A DNA stretch of 60,000 bases from Takakia lepidozioides (Eukaryota > Streptophyta > Takakiopsida > Takakiales > Takakiaceae): the NCBI GenBank assembly GCA_030704615.1, contig CM060731.1, positions 20,028,001 to 20,088,000 on the forward strand. The letters are read 5' to 3'. This document shows positions 54,701-60,000 of this stretch, in pieces. The notes beneath the pieces were generated by a model, which was not told the DNA's origin, searched no databases, and worked only from the letters and a program-made list of their open reading frames with translations. The position numbers were made by a program, and so were the translations under genes. The first letter of the stretch is position 1. Each line of letters begins with the position of its first letter.

Positions 54701-56991
54701 TCCCACATTTGATGACCTGGGCTATGATTTCCTTGTAGAAATCATCGGCATGCAAACACCAATCTTATCGACAACCAATGGTGACCCCCATGAAAAAGCA
54801 TTATTAGGACGTGAACCAGTTTAGACTTGGTGCTGAGACAATAAATATCCAAGTAATAGCAAATTCTGATGCTGACTTGCTTTCAGTAGAATGTGACTTT
54901 CACAATCCTAGTTCATGTCTTCCTCTGCTATTCAGGTACTGAAAACACGCAAAACATAGGTAGGATGGAGACACCTCCACATCAAGGCAACTGCATGCTG
55001 CCTCCAAGCAGGCTTCCAATGCCCGAAACTCAAATGGCAGCACATTGGGGCCTCCCCCTGTCCGTCCCGGACTGCTCCCCTCGATCTTGAAGCTTGTGCG
55101 TAACTGGGGAAGTCCAGGAGATGAACCATCTGCAGTCACAGCACCCTGTAGCTCCAGCCCACCAGCTTGCATCAACTCCTCACGGTTCAATTCATGACTA
55201 GATGGTATCCGGCTTAGACATTCCGTTGGGGTATTTGTGTTCAGCCTGGGACCTCCGTCTCCATCATTATCACTTAGTCCACCGCCTCCATCCCCAGGTA
55301 CCTTCACCAGACATAAGTCGCTCCATTAGTTTCCTGAAGGTCTTTCAGATACCAATGCCAAAAGCAGATTCAGCCAATACATACTGTCAGACAGGATGGT
55401 CATGCATTGTAAGCTTGTGTTTAAGCATCTCCATGCCCAAAACACGGGTCACTCCAAATGACAGTAAAGAGATTTTATAAATTAGTGGCAGACCTGGAGA
55501 AGCAGAAGACTTCTCTAGTTCCTTTTTGGAGACCTAATTAAGAGCCTTCTGATCTGACAGCTGACAGTTAGCGTCAAGAATAACTAGTTGCAAAGGATGA
55601 TCTTTTTTTGCTAAGGCAAACTGTACACTACATTTGACCCTGTATAGAAGAAATGTCCCTTTTATGCTGGCCCTAAGTGAACCAAGGGAGTCCATCATGC
55701 ACACATGCAGAATCTTCTGCATCAGAGAGCTCTGTCCTGTATTTCTAATAGCCGTACACTGGGCCTACGCAGAAGCTTTAATCCCAGGGGATCAACAAGA
55801 TTGCTGTTATCACTTCTCTTAGTTACCAGAAAATACCACGCATCCCCAGAAAATCACTTAACACATAACCATTCTTCATGGATAAGCCCTTGGTCTAGAA
55901 AAGGAAATAAGGGTCGAGACCGAGGGGCCTGTCCTCCCCAGAAACTGCATTTTGCCTGCATCAATTGAATGATTTAACAGAGAAACCCACCTGCTGGCCA
56001 AGTGCATTGAAGTGCAAAGGGAGGCGGCGCTGCAGGTCCAGCACAAAGGGGGCCACTGCTTTGTCCTTAGAGTTGAGCAGCAACACCTCATGGGCTGTGA
56101 TGATGGCCTTTATGTGCTCCAGGTTTACAACTATAGCATGCTCCCGCCCCAATATTGTGGAAGGATATGAAAGCAATGGATCCAAAATTCGAAGGTCTCG
56201 GGCCGGCAGGCATGCACGCCGCATGATGGCATGCTTGCCAGCCTCCACTACCTGAATCAGATTAGTTGTTTATCATAATATTTAAATATCCACCACAATT
56301 GAGCATTCAAGGTACACTTTATATGACACAGGTGTAGAGTGCCACTAGGAATTGAACACCCAAACCTTGTCCAGAGGAAGATTAACTCGTGAGGCATGAC
56401 ACTCTGTGTGCCCGAAATTCCAGCAGTACCCTGGGTTCGATTGAAATACTAAATGGTTAGGTTGGTGAAAGAGACTCTCTGCCTGCAAGAGAGAATGTAC
56501 TCATTTTCCACCCTTAAGACCACAGCTCGTATACTGGCCATCAAAGCACCGATAGTGAGGATTAGACAACAGAGGGTAAGAGCAGGAAAAGTCGCCCTTT
56601 ATGGCTACAAGGTTTGAGGGTTGATTGGTGGGTGCTTTGATATTTACCGCAGAAAGAATGGCGATGGTTCCAGCACTACTTGTCTAGCCCTCTGGCTTGC
56701 AACAGATGTGACACCTGTGGCTATGGTTGCAATGTGAGTCATACTGCTCAGGAAAAACGAACACCATTTGCAGGAGAGAAATCAAGAGAGAGGCAACCAG
56801 CTAAAAACTGGACGCGAATCAAAACCATCACTCACCTGCGCAGACCCATGCACATCGATGAGTAGCCAAGTCCGGACACCCGTGCCCTTCTTATTCCGCA
56901 ACCCAAGCACATGGCGCTCGCCTTTCTCCCTCTCCTCATCCGTGAGAGTCGCATTGGGTGGCACACTCTTCACTTGTGTGCGAGGCCTCAT
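51720..56991 (-). CDS. MRS2: MRS2/MGT-type (CorA family) magnesium transporter
   Basis: A pentameric Mg2+ channel of plant organelle, vacuole or plasma membranes. Seven exons, all GT-AG and in phase: 56836-56991, 55991-56251, 54975-55301, 54415-54543, 53728-54001, 52418-52647, 51720-52001 (1,659 bp, 552 residues). The N-terminal domain has RTWLLIDVHGSA, ARDLRILDPLLSYPSTILGR and ITAHEVLLLN. NVLPFEFRALEACLEAAC, LDELTSKISTLNLERVRQIK and LLDDDGDMAEMYLTDK follow. EELEMLLEAYFVQIDGTLNK leads to REYVDDTEDYIN. TM1 (MLTTATLVISVFIVVTGVF) ends in the signature GMN, then a short loop and TM2 (FFWVVGGCACGCVLLYFLVI). It is longer than usual plant MRS2 (about 380-440 residues) owing to two acidic, Gly/Ser-rich inserts in exons 3 and 5. 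The gene is convergent with ATM. Which plant MRS2 clade it belongs to is not clear. Confidence 0.93.
53086..53300 (+). mobile_element. tRNA-derived SINE in an MRS2 intron
   Basis: It has a box A-like GACCAGTGGTTAGAGCA (53092-53108) and a box B-like GCGGCTTCAAGCC (53131-53143) at tRNA-like spacing, followed by about 150 bp of unrelated body. There is no acceptor stem, so it is not a tRNA gene. It lies antisense to MRS2 in its longest intron. The 3' boundary is approximate. Confidence 0.6.
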
Positions 56992-58247
56992 TGCCGTTTG
57001 AAGTAATTGTTTCGCTCAGATTTGCAAGCGAATCTCCCAATCGAACTAATTCGAATCTGAAGATCTGCCGTGATTGAAGCAATAGGAAATTTTATTGAAC
57101 ATAAAGAGCTCAGATGTGGTGACTATCTTGTGCGCACTTATGCTGTTACCACAGCGACAATTTGAACCTAATTTCACAGTCGTACAGGACTGGACCCCTT
57201 CTCTTCTAATCTTCCTCCCTCACTTCAATTCCAAACGAAGCGACCAAGATTCCCTTTCAGTTCACATAATCCACCACATCTTCCAGGAAAAGTGGTCCAC
57301 ATGAGCTTCGAATTCTTGCCCAAGCTTCAGCAGTTGACGCATTCTTCGCACTCTATATGATTTCCCACCGAAGCACATGCGGCACGAAATTATCCTTCCC
57401 CATCTCTCCCACTCCTAGCTACCACACCAACCTCACGGCACTTCAATTCTAACAGAAACTCGGTAGAACTCTTCACAAACTCGCCTTGGACCTCCATACA
57501 GAGCTCCACACCGGGATCATGTGGATGGATAGAACTTGCAACTTGACGGATGGATGAGCTAGCCAATTCCATTTTCTTTTTTTTTCTTTTTTTTTATATG
57601 GTGTTTGGAAACACCGGTGGGCCATGGAGGCATGACAGGGGGCAGAGACCAAGCCCGAAGGCATAGAGACAGATGACAGGGATTTGAACCCCAGACCCGC
57701 AGGCCAGTACACGAGTGGTTTACCACCGGGCCACAGACCTGTAGTGTTTCTTTTAGTGTTTTGTTTTGTTTTTTTTTTTTTTGGGAGAAAGGGGACTGAG
57801 GCCCTGCTTTGTTTTCCTTTTTAAGTTGATTGAAAATAAAGAATGAGATTTTCAGCCGTGAGATGTAGAGAGCGATAGAATGGTTGTACACGGTAAAGAT
57901 TGAGCGTATGGACGGCCCGGATGTGTGGAAGTGTGTGTTCAGTATACCGGGAAACACAGAGGGGGAAGGCAAAGCAGACGCCGTGCTACCGACATCCTGC
58001 GTGCGCTCAAGCAGATCGGGAAGAAGATCGGATGGCGTCTACAAAGAAACAACATCAGCATCGGAGGAAGGGCATTCTACTGGAATTATATGACTGTGCG
58101 GGAGATTTTTGGAGCAAAATGTGAGTGGAGTTTCAGTGAACGATCTTTTAGGACCTTGGAAGTCGGTGGAGGAGGGAGGAAAGGAGATCATGGAACATAG
58201 GATAAAGATGAGAGAGTGAATCGGACGTAGTTGTTCGGAGACACGCC
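56992..58247. promoter_or_regulatory. Shared divergent upstream region of MRS2 and the 58248 gene
   Basis: A 1.26 kb spacer between two start codons facing away from each other. It probably holds both promoters and 5' UTRs. A SINE occupies the middle. A short open frame at 57925-58200 (+) has no recognisable features and would lie in the leader of the right-hand gene. No TATA box could be assigned with confidence. Confidence 0.45.
57571..57742 (-). mobile_element. tRNA-derived SINE with A-rich tail
   Basis: On the minus strand, GTGGCCCGGTGGTAAACC (57717-57734) resembles box A and GGGGTTCAAATCCC (57679-57692) is a perfect box B. A body of about 80 bp follows, then an A-rich tail seen as T-runs at 57571-57597 on the plus strand. 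The would-be acceptor ends do not pair, so it is a retroposed element and not a tRNA gene. Confidence 0.75.
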
Positions 58248-59976
58248 ATGGCGGGCCTGGCATTGGCGATTGAGTTGCTGGCGAAGAGCCCTGCTCTTTC
58301 CTCAAAGTCTCTACATTCTTTTTCCACTCTCAGTGCTCTTTCTGCTGCGGCCGTTGCTTCCTCGGGTATCTCGTTTCTTCCTGGCCATCTTTCAGGCCTC
58401 TCGAGGTTTGACGCGAGGTATATGCTCTACATTTTGCATTTTGTCTCGCTTTTGACACTTGCTGTAGTTTCTTTGATAAATAAGACAAAAGGAAAAAGGA
58501 AGTGGGGGTGACATAGGTGCAGACTAAGACTTGTGTAAAAATTCCCAAGCTCTTTGTCGGTTCTTCTTCATTCTGGGAAAGTGTTCATCATCAATTCCGA
58601 CGATCCGAGAGAAGTTGTTCACAGGAGAATTCTGTCAAGATTCCCTTTTCTTCTCTTTGGGTTGGTTGCATGAGACCAAGTGTTATATGTATACAACTTG
58701 AGTCATGAATTGTGACGCAGTTTTTAGTTACGTCGGTTTGTAAGGAGATCTTCGATATTTATGTGTGTGTTACTACCCCGGTTTTCTCTCCTAGGTCTGA
58801 TTGTGATTGTAGCACCGCCGATGTGTTCTCACATCAAATCAACCTCCGTGTTGTTGTCTTCTTACTCTCCTTGAATCTAGAGAAGCTGCTCGTTGGCAAT
58901 TTGTCTTGTTGTGGCCTTTCAACCTTCATCTTTCTGCCTGAAACACCACAGGATGTCCAAAGTTGTGTTCCTCATTGTTGCCTCGAGCTGTCACTAACTA
59001 AGCTGTTTTATTTATTTCCCACTAGCTTGGAGGCCGGTGCCCTATGTTGTTATTTTTTGTAACTCCGTATTCCCTGCATCTTTCTCCAGGGTTGGAAACA
59101 ATCCGCCTTACGGTCGTGTATTTACTGTTTCCCTCTGCTTTCTGCGGTCCACATTAGATCTGTTCTCAACTAGGACGTTAGGATGGGGTATGCTTTTTAT
59201 TTACATACATAAGACAGATGTCCACAAGAGCTGAAAATGCTCTGTATCATAGTATGCACGTCTTTTGTGGCAAAGGATATTGAAGGGCGTTTTTGTTTCC
59301 TCAGTGGCTTGATTAACTGTGGTACAGTGGTGTTTTCTGACATAGACAGTGTGATCTTTTCAGGGATTGGAATGGGCAGGTTGCACACTGTGAGGAGGCT
59401 TTAGATCCAGAAAAGTGGGACTCAAGGTGGTTGCCATCATGGCAGCCAAAGTCAGATTACTCCGTCAAAACATATGATGTAGAGTTGAAGCCATTATTCT
59501 CTGCCTTCAGAATAAGAGCCATTGGAGCGACAACCCTCAGAGCCGTCCTGGTGAACTATTTGCCTTTACTGGAGGCTTACTTACAACCTGAAGAAGACGA
59601 AACAGAGGACGATTCTGATCGACCTGGGCGGTTGCCAGTGGACCCTGTTATCCCCCTGAAGCGGTCCGCTACACACATTGTTCGAGAGGTAGGTTGTTAT
59701 ATGTGTTTGACATTTCACTTCTGGAACAAGGTGGTTTTCACAGTGCAGACCACTTAACATCGTGTGTTAGCAGATGATCCATAGCGGGGGCTTAACTGCA
59801 GAGGAAGTTGCAACTTATGACACACTTTAATTCTCTAATCTTATCCTGAGTTGTAGAATTCTCACTCCTGCCCTGGTGGTTTTGACGGCAGGTTGCTGTG
59901 ATCACCACAAGACGAGTCTTGGAGAGGGGAGCTGTGCACTATGTAACGCGCCGTATGGCATGGAAAATGCTAAAAG
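58248..59976 (+). CDS. Conserved plant protein of unknown function, 5' part
   Basis: Exons 58248-58417, 59364-59688 and 59892-59976, GT-AG and in phase, giving the first 193 residues; the last exon ends in a donor (GTGTGA), so the gene continues past the window. The N-terminus (MAGLALAIELLAKSPALSSK, then Ser/Ala-rich and poor in acidic residues) looks like an organelle-targeting peptide. The mature part has LKPLFSAFRIRAIGATTLRA, an acidic Glu/Asp run (PEEDETEDDSDRPG) and HIVREVAVITTRRVLERGAV followed by RRMAWKMLK. I recall a family of short land-plant proteins with this layout but cannot name it, and I assign no function. The ATG at 58248 sits in a good context (GCCATGG). It is divergent from MRS2. 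Confidence 0.75.
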
Positions 59977-60000
59977 GTGTGATCAAGCTCTGACACATTG

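Noticed and set aside
57679-57734. Possible tRNA gene (perfect box B)
   Set aside because: The ends do not form an acceptor stem, the anticodon arm is unclear and an A-rich tail follows, so it is a SINE.
57925-58200. 91-codon frame in the leader of the 58248 gene
   Set aside because: No similarity recognised, several overlapping frames are equally open, and the downstream gene starts with a better context.

Overview
The window is nuclear DNA from a plant-lineage eukaryote. Its genes are split by many short GT-AG introns, it carries plant-type TTTAGGG telomere units, and the genes read as plant-type: an ATM kinase with the plant C-terminus, an MRS2/MGT magnesium transporter, and a short conserved plant protein. 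The introns hold LINEs with simple-sequence 3' ends and tRNA-derived SINEs. I would place it as a streptophyte (charophycean alga, bryophyte-grade or other early-diverging plant); the species cannot be fixed by reading alone.

Layout. 146-891 (-) is a broken or spliced hypothetical ORF. 892-3150 is intergenic and holds a GC-rich dispersed repeat. 3157-3206 looks like a TATA box followed by a telo-box. The ATM gene fills 3424-48458 (+): I could trace 79 exons, which add up to 9,558 bp (3,185 codons plus stop) with every junction in phase. It starts with the TAN motif and ends with FAT, PI3/4-kinase-like and FATC segments. Its introns have taken up a hAT-like non-autonomous element, four pieces of EN-RT LINE sequence (family A and an endonuclease fragment), and at least eight pieces of a second LINE family (B) whose copies end in ATTTC repeats.

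48459-51719 is a repeat-rich intergenic stretch (a TTTTA microsatellite, two SINE-like copies, the second copy of the GC-rich repeat, half of a hAT-like element). Convergent with ATM, an MRS2-type Mg2+ transporter lies at 51720-56991 (-), in seven exons that sum to 552 codons plus stop. A 1.26 kb spacer containing a tRNA-derived SINE separates it from a divergent gene starting at 58248 (+), a conserved plant protein of unknown function that runs off the right edge.

The genes do not form an operon-like unit; this is ordinary gene order with heavy retroelement load. The most interesting structure is the placement of the LINEs: family A copies in opposite orientation flank groups of ATM exons and could pair in the pre-mRNA. 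No new biochemical system was found. All exon edges, phases and alignments were read by hand, and comparison with Arabidopsis and human family members was from memory.
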